A stretch of 12,097 bases of DNA from Acetatifactor sp. GTDB taxonomy: Bacteria; Bacillota; Clostridia; Lachnospirales; Lachnospiraceae. Every line of letters starts with the position of its first letter. Within the stretch, counting starts at the first letter, position 1. The notes below the pieces were generated by a model, which was not told where the DNA came from, searched no databases, and saw only the letters and a program-made list of their open reading frames with translations. The position numbers and the translations under genes were made by a program. Shown here one piece after another: positions 1 through 7,829 of this stretch. The stretch is from the NCBI GenBank assembly GCA_016303085.1, contig JAEDMI010000059.1, forward strand, positions 1 to 12,097. The letters run 5' to 3'.

Positions 1-749
1 CCAGAACAATCGCTAAGGCGCTGAAGCTGAACGAGGATTTGGTGGAGGCCATTGCACTGGGACACGATTTGGGGCACACCCCCTTCGGACATGCGGGAGA
101 GAGAGCCTTGAACAGAGTATGCCCCATCGGCTTTGAACACAGTCAGCAGAGTGTTCGTACCGTGGACAGATTGGAGAGGAACGGGCAGGGTCTGAACCTG
201 ACCTTTGAGGTCAGAGACGGTATCCTGAATCATCAGACCATCGGCAAGCCTCATACCCTGGAGGGCAAGGTGGTGAGACTCTCCGATAAAATTTCTTACA
301 TTCATCACGACATGGATGATGCCGTTCGGGCAGGAATTCTGAAGGAGAGCGATGTTCCCAAGGAAATCAGGGATGTCATCGGCTGTACCCCAAGCGAAAG
401 ATTGGATCATTTTGTGCATGACATAGTGACCAACAGCATGGGGAAAAATGATATCTGCATGTCTGAGCCTGTTGCCGAAGCCATGAAAAAGATGAGACAG
501 TTTATGTTTGAGAACGTCTATCAGAATCCTGTGGCAAAGAGCGAGGAAGGCAAGGCCGAGATGCTGATGGAGACGCTGTACACCCATTTTATGAAAAATG
601 TAGACAATCTGCCTGAGGAATTCCTGAATCTGCTTTCCGAGGGAGAACCCAGAGAACAGGTAATCTGTGACTATGTGGGAGCAATGACGGACCGATTTGC
701 CATTGCGGTTTATGAAGAGATTTACATACCCAAATCATGGACTTTGTAG
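1..749 (+). CDS. dgt: dGTPase-like HD-domain triphosphohydrolase, C-terminal part (partial at left edge)
   Basis: Members of this family hydrolyse dGTP or other dNTPs to the nucleoside plus triphosphate and so help set the dNTP pool in the cytosol. The open frame is already running at the edge (first full codon at 3), so the TTG at 39 is not the real start. About 248 residues are visible; relatives have roughly 330-340, so about 90 N-terminal residues, including the first HD-domain histidine, are missing. The HD doublet lies in the diagnostic GHDLGHTPFGHAGE motif (His-Asp codons at 63-68). Further on, DKISYIHHDMDDA (from 285) supplies the later metal-site aspartate region, and EHSQQS matches the family. 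The stop at 747-749 is 13 bases before dnaG, and GTGAGGT at 752-758 is the next gene's ribosome binding site. Placement beside primase fits a role in nucleotide supply or quality for replication; that link is inferred. Substrate preference cannot be read from sequence. Confidence 0.93.
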   Translation, partial: RTIAKALKLNEDLVEAIALGHDLGHTPFGHAGERALNRVCPIGFEHSQQSVRTVDRLERNGQGLNLTFEVRDGILNHQTIGKPHTLEGKVVRLSDKISYIHHDMDDAVRAGILKESDVPKEIRDVIGCTPSERLDHFVHDIVTNSMGKNDICMSEPVAEAMKKMRQFMFENVYQNPVAKSEEGKAEMLMETLYTHFMKNVDNLPEEFLNLLSEGEPREQVICDYVGAMTDRFAIAVYEEIYIPKSWTL

Positions 750-762
750 AAGTGAGGTATAA

Positions 763-2535
763 ATGTATTACCCGGAAGAGATAGTTGAGGAAGTCAGAGC
801 AAAAAACGATATAGTGGATGTGGTGTCCGGGTATGTGAAACTGCAGAAAAAGGGCGGAAATTACTGGGCATGCTGTCCTTTTCACGGTGAGAAGACGCCT
901 TCTTTTTCCGTGTCCGGAAGCAAGCAAATGTATCACTGCTTCGGCTGCGGGGTCAGCGGCAATGTTTACACCTTTGTCATGAAGTATGAGAACTATACAT
1001 TTCCCGAGGCGGTCAGACTGTTGGCGGAGCGTGCCGGAGTCAGACTTCCCGAGGTGGAATACTCGGAGGAACAGAAGGCAAGAGCAAACAGGCGGGCGAG
1101 ACTTCTGGAGGTGAACAAGGAGGCAGCAAAATTCTTTTATTTTCAGCTTCGTTCCCCCCACGGAACCGTAGGATATCAATATCTGCAAAAGAGGGAGCTT
1201 GCCGATGAAACGATGCACAGATTCGGACTGGGTTACGCCGGAAAGAACGGCGCCGAACTGGTGCAGTACCTGAGAAGCAAGGGGTTTGAGGATGACCTGA
1301 TAAAGGAAGCCGGTCTGGCCAATTTCTCGGAGAGGCACGGGCTTGTGAGTCAATTTTGGAACAGAGTCATGTACCCCATACAGGATGCGAATAACCGGGT
1401 AATCGGTTTTGGCGGCCGTGTCATGGGAGACGGGGAACCGAAATATCTGAATTCGCCGGAAACCCCGGTGTTTGACAAGAGAAGAAACCTATACGGTTTG
1501 AACTTTGCAAGGACGGCACGCAGCGGAAATATTATCCTCTGCGAGGGATATATGGATGTCATCGCCATGCATCAGGCAGGATTTACCCAAGCTGTGGCTT
1601 CCCTGGGCACCGCATTTACCCCGGAGCAGGCGAACCTGCTGAAAAGATATACGGACAATGTGCTTTTGGCATATGACAGTGACGGTGCCGGCGTTAAGGC
1701 GGCGCTCAGAGGTATCGGCATATTGCGGGAAGCAGGACTGACCGGCAAAGTCATCAACATGAAGCCTTATAAGGACCCGGATGAATTTATGAAAGCTTTG
1801 GGAAAAGAGGCCTTTCAGGAACGCATCAATCAAGCGGAAAACAGCTTCTTTTTTGAAATCAGGATTCTGGAAGGGCAGTACGATATGAACGACCCGGAAT
1901 CCAAGACAAAATTTCATCGGGAAATTGCGAAAAAACTCTGTGAATTTTCGGAGGATTTGGAGAGAGACAATTACCTTCAGGCCGTCGCGGAGAAATACTT
2001 TATCGGTATTGAGAATCTGCGGAGACTGGTGGCAACCTATGCTGCTCAGACAGGGCTGGCAAAGCCGGTTGAACGGCCGAAGTCGGGAGTCCGGCAAAAG
2101 AACAAACCTGAGGAAAATGCGAAGAAATCCCAGAGACTTCTGATTACCTGGATAACGGACGAGCCCTCGCTATATGAAAAAATCAAGAAGTATATCACTG
2201 TGGATGATTTTACGGAGGAGCTTTACCGCAAGGTGGCGGAGAGGTTGTTTGCTGATATGGATGCGGGAAACTTTAACCCGGCAGGGATTATCAGTACCTT
2301 TGAGGATGCAGAGGAACAACATGAGGCGGCGGAACTTTTTAATACCAGTCTGCCGGAGCTCGGCACAAAACAGGAGCGGGAAAAGGCATTTCATGATATC
2401 CTGCTTGCGGTCAAAAAGAACAGCTATGAATATTTTTCCGCCAGACTGGGCAGTGATGTGAACGCACTGAATCAGGTAATTGAAGGAAAGAAAGCCCTGG
2501 AAGAACTGGCAAAACTGCATATTTCACTGGATTAA
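763..2535 (+). CDS. dnaG: DNA primase DnaG
   Basis: DnaG makes the short RNA primers for leading- and lagging-strand DNA synthesis and is recruited to forks by the replicative helicase. All expected parts are visible in 590 residues, a normal length. An N-terminal CHC2 zinc ribbon has ligands C38, H41, C59 and C62. The catalytic core carries a TOPRIM fold with the metal-binding glutamate E261 in EGYMDV and the acidic pair D305/D307 in AYDSDGAG, close to the E. coli positions. The C-terminal portion from about residue 450 (RLLITWITDEPSLYEKIKKY onwards) is the helicase-binding region, joined through a Lys/Asn/Glu-rich linker at about 425-448. The ATG at 763 is preceded by a GTGAGGT ribosome binding site and starts with the typical YYPEEIVEEVR. 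It sits between dgt and rpoD, the classic primase-sigma pairing, but with no rpsU in view. Confidence 0.98.
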   Translation: MYYPEEIVEEVRAKNDIVDVVSGYVKLQKKGGNYWACCPFHGEKTPSFSVSGSKQMYHCFGCGVSGNVYTFVMKYENYTFPEAVRLLAERAGVRLPEVEYSEEQKARANRRARLLEVNKEAAKFFYFQLRSPHGTVGYQYLQKRELADETMHRFGLGYAGKNGAELVQYLRSKGFEDDLIKEAGLANFSERHGLVSQFWNRVMYPIQDANNRVIGFGGRVMGDGEPKYLNSPETPVFDKRRNLYGLNFARTARSGNIILCEGYMDVIAMHQAGFTQAVASLGTAFTPEQANLLKRYTDNVLLAYDSDGAGVKAALRGIGILREAGLTGKVINMKPYKDPDEFMKALGKEAFQERINQAENSFFFEIRILEGQYDMNDPESKTKFHREIAKKLCEFSEDLERDNYLQAVAEKYFIGIENLRRLVATYAAQTGLAKPVERPKSGVRQKNKPEENAKKSQRLLITWITDEPSLYEKIKKYITVDDFTEELYRKVAERLFADMDAGNFNPAGIISTFEDAEEQHEAAELFNTSLPELGTKQEREKAFHDILLAVKKNSYEYFSARLGSDVNALNQVIEGKKALEELAKLHISLD

Positions 2536-2546
2536 GGTTAAAAATA

Positions 2547-2560
2547 GGGAGGTATCTCCC
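2547..2560 (+). promoter_or_regulatory. small perfect hairpin in the dnaG-rpoD gap
   Basis: GGGAG (2547-2551) and CTCCC (2556-2560) are perfect complements around a 4-base loop GTAT. The stem contains a Shine-Dalgarno-like GGGAGG. The likely functional site for rpoD is AAGGAAGGA at 2562-2570, right after the stem and about 13 bases before the ATG, a long spacing. There is no T-tract, so it is not a terminator. It may affect translation or processing of the rpoD message; that is inference. Confidence 0.4.
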
Positions 2561-2583
2561 AAAGGAAGGATGGAATTATTACA

Positions 2584-3696
2584 ATGGATGAAAACACACA
2601 GGCAAGGTTTGACGAGAAGGTCAAGGAGCTTTTAGCGGCTGCCAAGAAAAAGAAAAACGTGCTGGAGTATCAGGAAATCAGTGATTTTTTTGCGGACATG
2701 CCTTTGGAGGAGGAACAGTTCGAAAAAATACTGGAGGTACTGGAGCAGAATAACGTGGATGTTCTTCGCATCACCGAGGAAGACGATGTGGATGATGAGG
2801 AAATCATTCTCACTGAGGAAGACGAGGTGGATGTGGAGAATATTGACCTTTCCGTGCCCGACGGTATCAGTATCGAGGATCCTGTGCGCATGTACCTGAA
2901 GGAAATCGGCAAGGTGCCTCTGCTTTCCGCCGAAGAAGAAATTGAACTGGCGAAGAGGATGGAGCTGGGGGATCAGGAAGCGAAGAAGCGTCTTGCCGAG
3001 GCGAATCTTCGTCTGGTGGTCAGCATTGCAAAGCGTTATGTCGGACGGGGAATGCTGTTCCTGGATTTGATTCAGGAGGGCAATTTAGGCCTGATTAAGG
3101 CAGTGGAGAAGTTTGATTACCGGAAGGGTTACAAGTTTTCCACCTATGCTACCTGGTGGATTCGTCAGGCCATAACCAGAGCCATTGCCGACCAGGCGAG
3201 AACTATCAGAATCCCCGTGCACATGGTGGAGACTATCAATAAACTGATTCGTGTCAGCAGACAGTTGCTGCAGGAGCTTGGGCGTGAGCCGTCTCCCGAG
3301 GAGATAGCGGAGGAGATGAACATGCCCGTGGATCGTGTGCGGGAAATTTTAAAAATCAGTCAGGAGCCTGTTTCCCTTGAGACTCCCATCGGTGAGGAGG
3401 AGGACAGTCATCTCGGCGACTTCATACAGGATGACAATGTACCAGTGCCTGCGGATGCTGCCGCCTTTACTCTTTTGAAAGAGCAGTTGGTAGAGGTTCT
3501 GGGCACACTGACGGAGAGAGAGCAAAAGGTGCTCCGCCTCAGATTCGGACTGGATGATGGGCGGGCACGCACTCTGGAAGAGGTAGGTAAAGAGTTCAAT
3601 GTCACCCGTGAACGTATCCGACAGATAGAGGCAAAGGCACTCCGAAAGCTGCGCCATCCCAGCCGCAGCAGAAAGCTGAAGGATTATCTGGATTGA
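2584..3696 (+). CDS. rpoD: RNA polymerase primary sigma factor (sigma-70/SigA)
   Basis: This is the housekeeping sigma subunit that directs RNA polymerase to -35/-10 promoters. Its 370 residues match the short Firmicutes form, without the long non-conserved insert of E. coli sigma-70. A region 1.1-like helical segment (about 5-60) is followed by a very acidic linker (about 63-92). Region 1.2 starts near D99 (DPVRMYLKEIGKVPLL). Region 2 starts near R143 (RLVVSIAKRYVGRG), with the -10-recognising YKFSTYATWWIRQAITRAI. Region 3 spans about 220-285 (REPSPEEIAEEMN, SLETPIGEEEDS). Region 4.2 has a helix-turn-helix from T330 (TLEEVGKEFNVTRERIRQIE) and ends in RKLKDYLD. It follows dnaG by 48 bases, and its TGA shares one base with the trmK ATG, so the two are probably translationally coupled. 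A second promoter inside dnaG is common in this operon, but I could not place one. Confidence 0.98.
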   Translation: MDENTQARFDEKVKELLAAAKKKKNVLEYQEISDFFADMPLEEEQFEKILEVLEQNNVDVLRITEEDDVDDEEIILTEEDEVDVENIDLSVPDGISIEDPVRMYLKEIGKVPLLSAEEEIELAKRMELGDQEAKKRLAEANLRLVVSIAKRYVGRGMLFLDLIQEGNLGLIKAVEKFDYRKGYKFSTYATWWIRQAITRAIADQARTIRIPVHMVETINKLIRVSRQLLQELGREPSPEEIAEEMNMPVDRVREILKISQEPVSLETPIGEEEDSHLGDFIQDDNVPVPADAAAFTLLKEQLVEVLGTLTEREQKVLRLRFGLDDGRARTLEEVGKEFNVTRERIRQIEAKALRKLRHPSRSRKLKDYLD

Positions 3697-4433
3697 TGAA
3701 GGACAAACAGATTGTGTTGTCGGAGCGGCTTAAAATGCTGGCTGAAATGGTGACACCGGGGAATTGTGTGGCCGATGTGGGCTGCGACCATGGCTTTTTG
3801 TCTATTTATCTGGTGCAAAAGGGCATCAGTCCCCATGTGCTGGCTATGGATGTTCGGAAAGGTCCTCTGGCAGCAGCGTCGGAGCATGTAGAAAACTGCG
3901 GGCTGGGTGCATACATAGAGACCAGATTGTCGGACGGTTTGACCGGAGTGGCAGGAGGCGAAGCGGAAACAGCAGTGTGCGCCGGAATGGGCGGCAGACT
4001 GATGGAAAAGATTCTAAGGGAAAGCATGGACAAAGTAAGGGGCATGAGGGAATTGATTTTGCAGCCTCAGTCCGAACTGAGGGAGTTTCGTGCCTTTCTG
4101 CGCAGAGCAGGCTTTCGGATTACGGATGAGAATGCGGTGTATGAGGAGGGCAAGTTTTATTTTGCCATGCGGGCCGTGTATGATGGCGGTAGTGTTGAAC
4201 CTACGGATAAAAACGGAGGGAGAGAGCAGACGCTTTTCGACGAATATGGAGAGCAGCTTCTGCGGCAAAGACATCCGGTGCTGAAACAGTATCTTTTGTT
4301 TCGCAGGAGGGTGGCAGTTCAGCTTACGGAAAAGCTTTCATCGGAGAATACCGGGAGGGCATCCGGGAGACTGGTAGAAATCAGGCAGGAAATGACTGAT
4401 ATTGAGATGGCATTGAGTTGGTTCGGAATGTAA
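3696..4433 (+). CDS. trmK: tRNA (adenine(22)-N1)-methyltransferase TrmK
   Basis: TrmK uses S-adenosylmethionine to methylate N1 of adenine 22 in the D-loop of some bacterial tRNAs. The 245-residue protein has a Rossmann-type SAM site: motif I DVGCDHG at 27-33, an acidic residue after the second strand (D52 in AMDVRKGP), and the family's GMGG at 97-100, followed by LQPQS at 122-126. The C-terminal part (about 165-245) is helical and probably coiled, as in the TrmK/COG2384 family. I chose the ATG at 3696 because it overlaps the rpoD stop in a TGATG junction; an in-frame TTG lies just upstream at 3693 and would add one residue. In Bacillus and relatives trmK also follows sigA, but there a nif3-like gene comes next, whereas here the next gene is a nucleoside kinase 33 bases on. 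Confidence 0.94.
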   Translation: MKDKQIVLSERLKMLAEMVTPGNCVADVGCDHGFLSIYLVQKGISPHVLAMDVRKGPLAAASEHVENCGLGAYIETRLSDGLTGVAGGEAETAVCAGMGGRLMEKILRESMDKVRGMRELILQPQSELREFRAFLRRAGFRITDENAVYEEGKFYFAMRAVYDGGSVEPTDKNGGREQTLFDEYGEQLLRQRHPVLKQYLLFRRRVAVQLTEKLSSENTGRASGRLVEIRQEMTDIEMALSWFGM

Positions 4434-4466
4434 CGGGCGGAGAATACAGGAAAGGGAAGGTGTAAT

Positions 4467-6122
4467 ATGGTAACTGTAACAATACACGGGGAAAAGAGGA
4501 AGTTTGCACAGGGAACATCCTACGAGACGATAGCGGCGGATTATCAGAAGGAGTATGACGGAATGATTGCCGTTGTCACGGTGAACGGAAAAATCCGTGA
4601 GCTGTTTAAAAAGGTGACAAAGGACTGTACGGTGGATTTCTTTACAGTGAAGGATGATGTGGGCTATAAGACATATGTAAGAACGGCAACCATGCTGTTT
4701 TTGAAAGGCATTTATGACTTGTTCGGTGCGGAGGCTGCACAGGAAAGCTGTGTTGAGTTTGCCATCGGGCACGGATATTATGTAAATGTAGCGGGAAAGG
4801 TTCCGGTTACCGGGGAGAGCGCAGAGAAAATCAAGGCTCGCATGCAGGAACTGGTGGAATTGAAAACTCCTTTTATGAAACGTTCCTATCCTTTGGAGGA
4901 TGCCATGGAACTGTTTCACAGCAAGGGCATGACCGATAAGGAGAGATTGTTCCGTTACCGCATGAGTTCTGCTGTCAATATCTATGAAATTGACGGTTAT
5001 TATGATTATTATTACGGCTATATGCTTCCCAATGCAGGATATGTGAAGTGGTTTGACGTGATTCCCTATGAGGACGGGTTCATGCTGCTTCTCCCTACGA
5101 AAAAGAATCCCACTGTGGTGGAACCCTTCGACAATCGCAGAAAACTGTTTGAGACCATGGAGGCTTCCCAGGACTGGGGCAGGAAAGCAGGAATTGAGAC
5201 CGTGGGTGATTTGAATGACCAGATTTGCAGCGGTTCCATGAGCGAACTTATTCTGGTACAGGAGGCGGAGCAGGAGAGAAAAATCGGAGAGATTGCCAAG
5301 GAAATTGTCGGTCGGGGCAATGTGAAGTTTGTCATGATTGCAGGGCCTTCCTCCTCGGGAAAGACAAGCTTTTCCCATCGTCTTTCCATTCAATTGCGGA
5401 CTCTGGGGAAGGTGCCCCATCCCATTGCGCTGGATGATTATTTTGTAAACCGGGAATTGACGCCAAGAGACGAGAACGGCGATTACAATTTTGAGTGTCT
5501 GGAAGCTATTGACGTGAAGCAGTTCAATGAGGACATGATAAAGCTGCTCTCGGGAGAGCGGGTGGAACTGCCCACTTTTAATTTCAAGACAGGGCAGAGA
5601 GAGTACAGAGGAAATTACAAGCAGCTGGGAGCGGACGATATTCTGGTCATTGAGGGCATTCACGGATTGAATGAGAAGATGTCCTATGCGCTGCCCAACG
5701 AGAGCAAGTTTAAGATTTATATCAGTGCTCTTACAACGTTAAATATTGACGGACATAACAGAATTCCCACCACTGACGGAAGACTGTTGCGCAGAATGGT
5801 GCGGGATGCGCGGACGAGAGGAGCAAGTGCCCAAAGAACAATCCAGATGTGGCCCTCGGTGAGACGGGGAGAGGAGGAAAATATCTTTCCCTTCCAGGAG
5901 GGAGCGGACGCCATGTTCAATTCTGCACAAATATATGAATTGGCAGTATTGAAAACCTATGCAGAACCGCTGCTTTTCCAGATTCCCAAGGATGTACCGG
6001 AGTATTATGAGGCGAAGCGGCTGTTGAAATTTCTGGACTATTTCCTGTGTGTACCCAGCGAGAGTCTGCCCAACAATTCCATCTGTAGGGAATTTGTAGG
6101 CGGAAGCTGTTTTAATGTATAG
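4467..6122 (+). CDS. nucleoside (uridine-like) kinase with N-terminal TGS/ThrRS-like domains
   Basis: The C-terminal half resembles the uridine kinase/phosphoribulokinase family: a Walker A loop GPSSSGKTS at 293-301 (Lys 299), DDYF at 323-326, and a second acidic strand with EGIHG at 396-400. It probably phosphorylates a nucleoside or related small molecule with ATP or GTP; the substrate is not readable. The first ~60 residues look like a TGS (ubiquitin-like) domain. They are followed by a segment resembling the second additional domain of threonyl-tRNA synthetase (GYKTYVRTATMLF at 66-78, AIGHGYYVNV at 99-108). In that segment the editing-site HxxxH is absent, because the aligned stretch reads RTATML, so tRNA editing is unlikely. 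The ATG at 4467 has a good AGGGAAGGTG site 5-6 bases upstream. Length 551. I believe this architecture recurs in Clostridia and Thermotogae under names such as nucleoside kinase. It lies in the dnaG-rpoD-trmK run. Confidence 0.85.
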   Translation: MVTVTIHGEKRKFAQGTSYETIAADYQKEYDGMIAVVTVNGKIRELFKKVTKDCTVDFFTVKDDVGYKTYVRTATMLFLKGIYDLFGAEAAQESCVEFAIGHGYYVNVAGKVPVTGESAEKIKARMQELVELKTPFMKRSYPLEDAMELFHSKGMTDKERLFRYRMSSAVNIYEIDGYYDYYYGYMLPNAGYVKWFDVIPYEDGFMLLLPTKKNPTVVEPFDNRRKLFETMEASQDWGRKAGIETVGDLNDQICSGSMSELILVQEAEQERKIGEIAKEIVGRGNVKFVMIAGPSSSGKTSFSHRLSIQLRTLGKVPHPIALDDYFVNRELTPRDENGDYNFECLEAIDVKQFNEDMIKLLSGERVELPTFNFKTGQREYRGNYKQLGADDILVIEGIHGLNEKMSYALPNESKFKIYISALTTLNIDGHNRIPTTDGRLLRRMVRDARTRGASAQRTIQMWPSVRRGEEENIFPFQEGADAMFNSAQIYELAVLKTYAEPLLFQIPKDVPEYYEAKRLLKFLDYFLCVPSESLPNNSICREFVGGSCFNV

Positions 6123-6150
6123 GTTTTTCCGAAAAAACGCGATGTAAAAC

Positions 6151-6166
6151 GGGGGATATCACTTTG
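6151..6166 (+). promoter_or_regulatory. ribosome binding site that fixes a TTG start
   Basis: GGGGGA at 6151-6156 lies 7 bases before TTG at 6164-6166. The nearby ATG at 6142 is followed at once by TAA. The next in-frame ATG would delete the first membrane span, so the TTG is the best start for the membrane protein. Confidence 0.6.
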
Positions 6167-7783
6167 GAAAATACTCAGGATAAATTCTCTGTGAAAAAGT
6201 GGAGAACCGGACTGACCGCAGCGGCAAACTATGTGGTGAAGCTTGTGGGAGGATGTATTTTTATTTTTTTAGTATGGTATGCGCTGCGGTATACCTGGTT
6301 TATCATGCCCGGAGGACAGGAGATTCCGCTGGAGATGCATGATGGCATATGGAAGAATTTGATTTGCGTGATACCGGTTACGGTACTGATGACAGTGCTT
6401 TTACTTGCGGAGAGGGAGCTTTCTGTAAATGTACAGCAGTTTGTCTCAGGCTTTTCTGTTACGGCAGCGATTCTGTGGATTGGGGGATTGAGTCTTTGGT
6501 GGGTGAATTCCGCTGTCAGAGTACCCCATGGAGATTGCGCTTTTGTCTATGGAGGCGCCTCCTATTTCCTGGAGGGTAATTTTACGTTTCTGGATGGAGT
6601 AGGGGGTTACTGTTCCATGTACCCCCACCAGCTGGGGCTGATTGCACTGACAGAATTGTTGTTTCTGTTTGTCGGCACATATAACTTTCATGCTTTTCAA
6701 CTGTTATGTGTTTTGTTTGCCATGGGAATCGTTTTCGCAGGCTATCTGGTTCTGCGGGAAATTACCGTCAGTATGGCTGCTGCGGTAATTTATTCTCTTA
6801 CAATCAGCTGCTGTTTTCCCCTTATTTTTTATACAAGCTGGGTATACGGAGATGTACCGAGTATTTTCTTTGCGGTGATGGCGGTATGGATGCTGTTGCG
6901 CTATAACCGGAGCAAAAGAGCAGGCTGGCTGGCGGGAATGGTTTTCATGGTTACTGTGGCTATGCTCAACAGGAAAAATACAATGATATTGATTGTGGCA
7001 TTGTGCCTGTCGGTTTTGGTATCCATGTTGAGAAAGCGCGATTTCAAGCTGCTTTTTGCCACGGCTCTCTGTGCTTTGGTGCCATGGTTGGCTTACATGG
7101 GAATATATAAGATGTATGAGCTTCGTTCAGGCTACGAGCATTATCCCGGGATACCTGTTGTCACATGGATTGACATGGGGCTTCATGAGGTGAATGGTGT
7201 CTGTGGTTGGTATGACAATTCCGCAAAGGAATTATATTATTCGGTGGAGGGGGATGCGGAGCTGACAGCGTTTTTCTCAAAACAGAGAACTGTGGAAAGA
7301 TTGCGGGAATTAGCGGAAAACCCCTCTGATGCGATACAATTTTTTAAAAAGAAAGTTTTATCCCAGTGGAACATGCCCTTGTATCAATCACTGTTTTTCG
7401 GAACCATGTATGTGGAGGAGTATACACCGCCAGCGGATTCCACAGTGTCAAAGATAGGGAAGGAATACTTTTCGGCGGTACTTTCGTTTTGCGACCGCTT
7501 GCAGTTTGTCATATATCTGGGCTTTCTTTTTTATTTCTTATTAGGAATCAAAAGGGACAGTGACATATTGCAACAGGTGACGGCAGTTGCCGTAATCGGC
7601 GGCTTTTTGTTCAGCATTTTGTGGGAAGCCAAGGCAAGGTATATTCTACCATACTATGTTTTTATGTTTCCCTATGCGACTATCGGTTATCAACGGATGG
7701 CTCAAGCTGTGATGACTCTGTTTGGAAGAAAGGGTAGATCTAAAGAAAAAGACAATATTATTGAATACAGAAAGAGTGCGTAG
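6164..7783 (+). CDS. polytopic membrane protein, GT-C (GT39/ArnT-like) glycosyltransferase candidate
   Basis: This 539-residue protein has about 12-13 likely membrane spans, the first near residues 27-50 and then at about 61-80, 90-112, 150-170, 175-197, 200-222, 228-245, 252-270, 275-290, 295-316, 445-465, 474-490 and 495-515. A large outward loop lies between about 113 and 148 (PHGDCAFVYGGASYFLEGN, GGYCSMYPHQLG) and a soluble stretch between about 320 and 440. This layout, with acidic and aromatic residues in the first big loop and a YPHQLG motif ahead of a membrane span, resembles GT-C enzymes that move sugars from polyprenyl-phosphate donors onto surface polymers or proteins. Donor and acceptor are unknown. 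No ATG is available before the first span, so I use the TTG at 6164, served by GGGGGA at 6151-6156. It follows the kinase by 41 bases and ends 12 bases before the rnpB -35 box; a functional tie to its neighbours is not evident. Confidence 0.7.
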   Translation: MENTQDKFSVKKWRTGLTAAANYVVKLVGGCIFIFLVWYALRYTWFIMPGGQEIPLEMHDGIWKNLICVIPVTVLMTVLLLAERELSVNVQQFVSGFSVTAAILWIGGLSLWWVNSAVRVPHGDCAFVYGGASYFLEGNFTFLDGVGGYCSMYPHQLGLIALTELLFLFVGTYNFHAFQLLCVLFAMGIVFAGYLVLREITVSMAAAVIYSLTISCCFPLIFYTSWVYGDVPSIFFAVMAVWMLLRYNRSKRAGWLAGMVFMVTVAMLNRKNTMILIVALCLSVLVSMLRKRDFKLLFATALCALVPWLAYMGIYKMYELRSGYEHYPGIPVVTWIDMGLHEVNGVCGWYDNSAKELYYSVEGDAELTAFFSKQRTVERLRELAENPSDAIQFFKKKVLSQWNMPLYQSLFFGTMYVEEYTPPADSTVSKIGKEYFSAVLSFCDRLQFVIYLGFLFYFLLGIKRDSDILQQVTAVAVIGGFLFSILWEAKARYILPYYVFMFPYATIGYQRMAQAVMTLFGRKGRSKEKDNIIEYRKSA

Positions 7784-7795
7784 CGTTTGTTTTTC

Positions 7796-7824
7796 TTGCT
7801 TTTTGAGGAAAGGCAAGGTATAAT
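7796..7824 (+). promoter_or_regulatory. sigma-A-type promoter of rnpB
   Basis: The -35 box TTGCTT (7796-7801) is separated by exactly 17 bases from a perfect TATAAT -10 box (7819-7824). Initiation 6-7 bases later falls at G7830/G7831, which is where the first paired strand of RNase P helix P1 begins. A 9-bp imperfect inverted repeat (7795-7803 with 7809-7817, one G-T pair) overlaps the -35 box and fills the spacer. Confidence 0.88.
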
Positions 7825-7829
7825 AACGC

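Noticed and set aside
39..41. TTG as start of the dGTPase-like gene
   Set aside because: Upstream in-frame codons continue the family sequence to the window edge, so the gene is truncated rather than starting here.
589..1353. 254-codon open frame on the minus strand
   Set aside because: It runs antisense across the dgt-dnaG junction, where both plus-strand genes are clearly real.
2570..2572. ATG just after the AAGGAAGGA site before rpoD
   Set aside because: It is out of frame with rpoD, overlaps the binding site, and its frame closes after about 20 codons.
3693..3695. TTG as start of trmK
   Set aside because: The adjacent ATG at 3696 forms the usual TGATG stop-start overlap and is the simpler choice.
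4338..5663. Long open frame of 441 codons on the minus strand
   Set aside because: It is antisense to trmK and the nucleoside kinase, has no recognisable domain, and its composition is that of a shadow frame.
6124..6136. TTTTTC-C-GAAAAA palindrome after the kinase gene
   Set aside because: The potential stem is nearly all A-T with at best a tiny loop and is followed by ACGCG, so it is not a convincing terminator.
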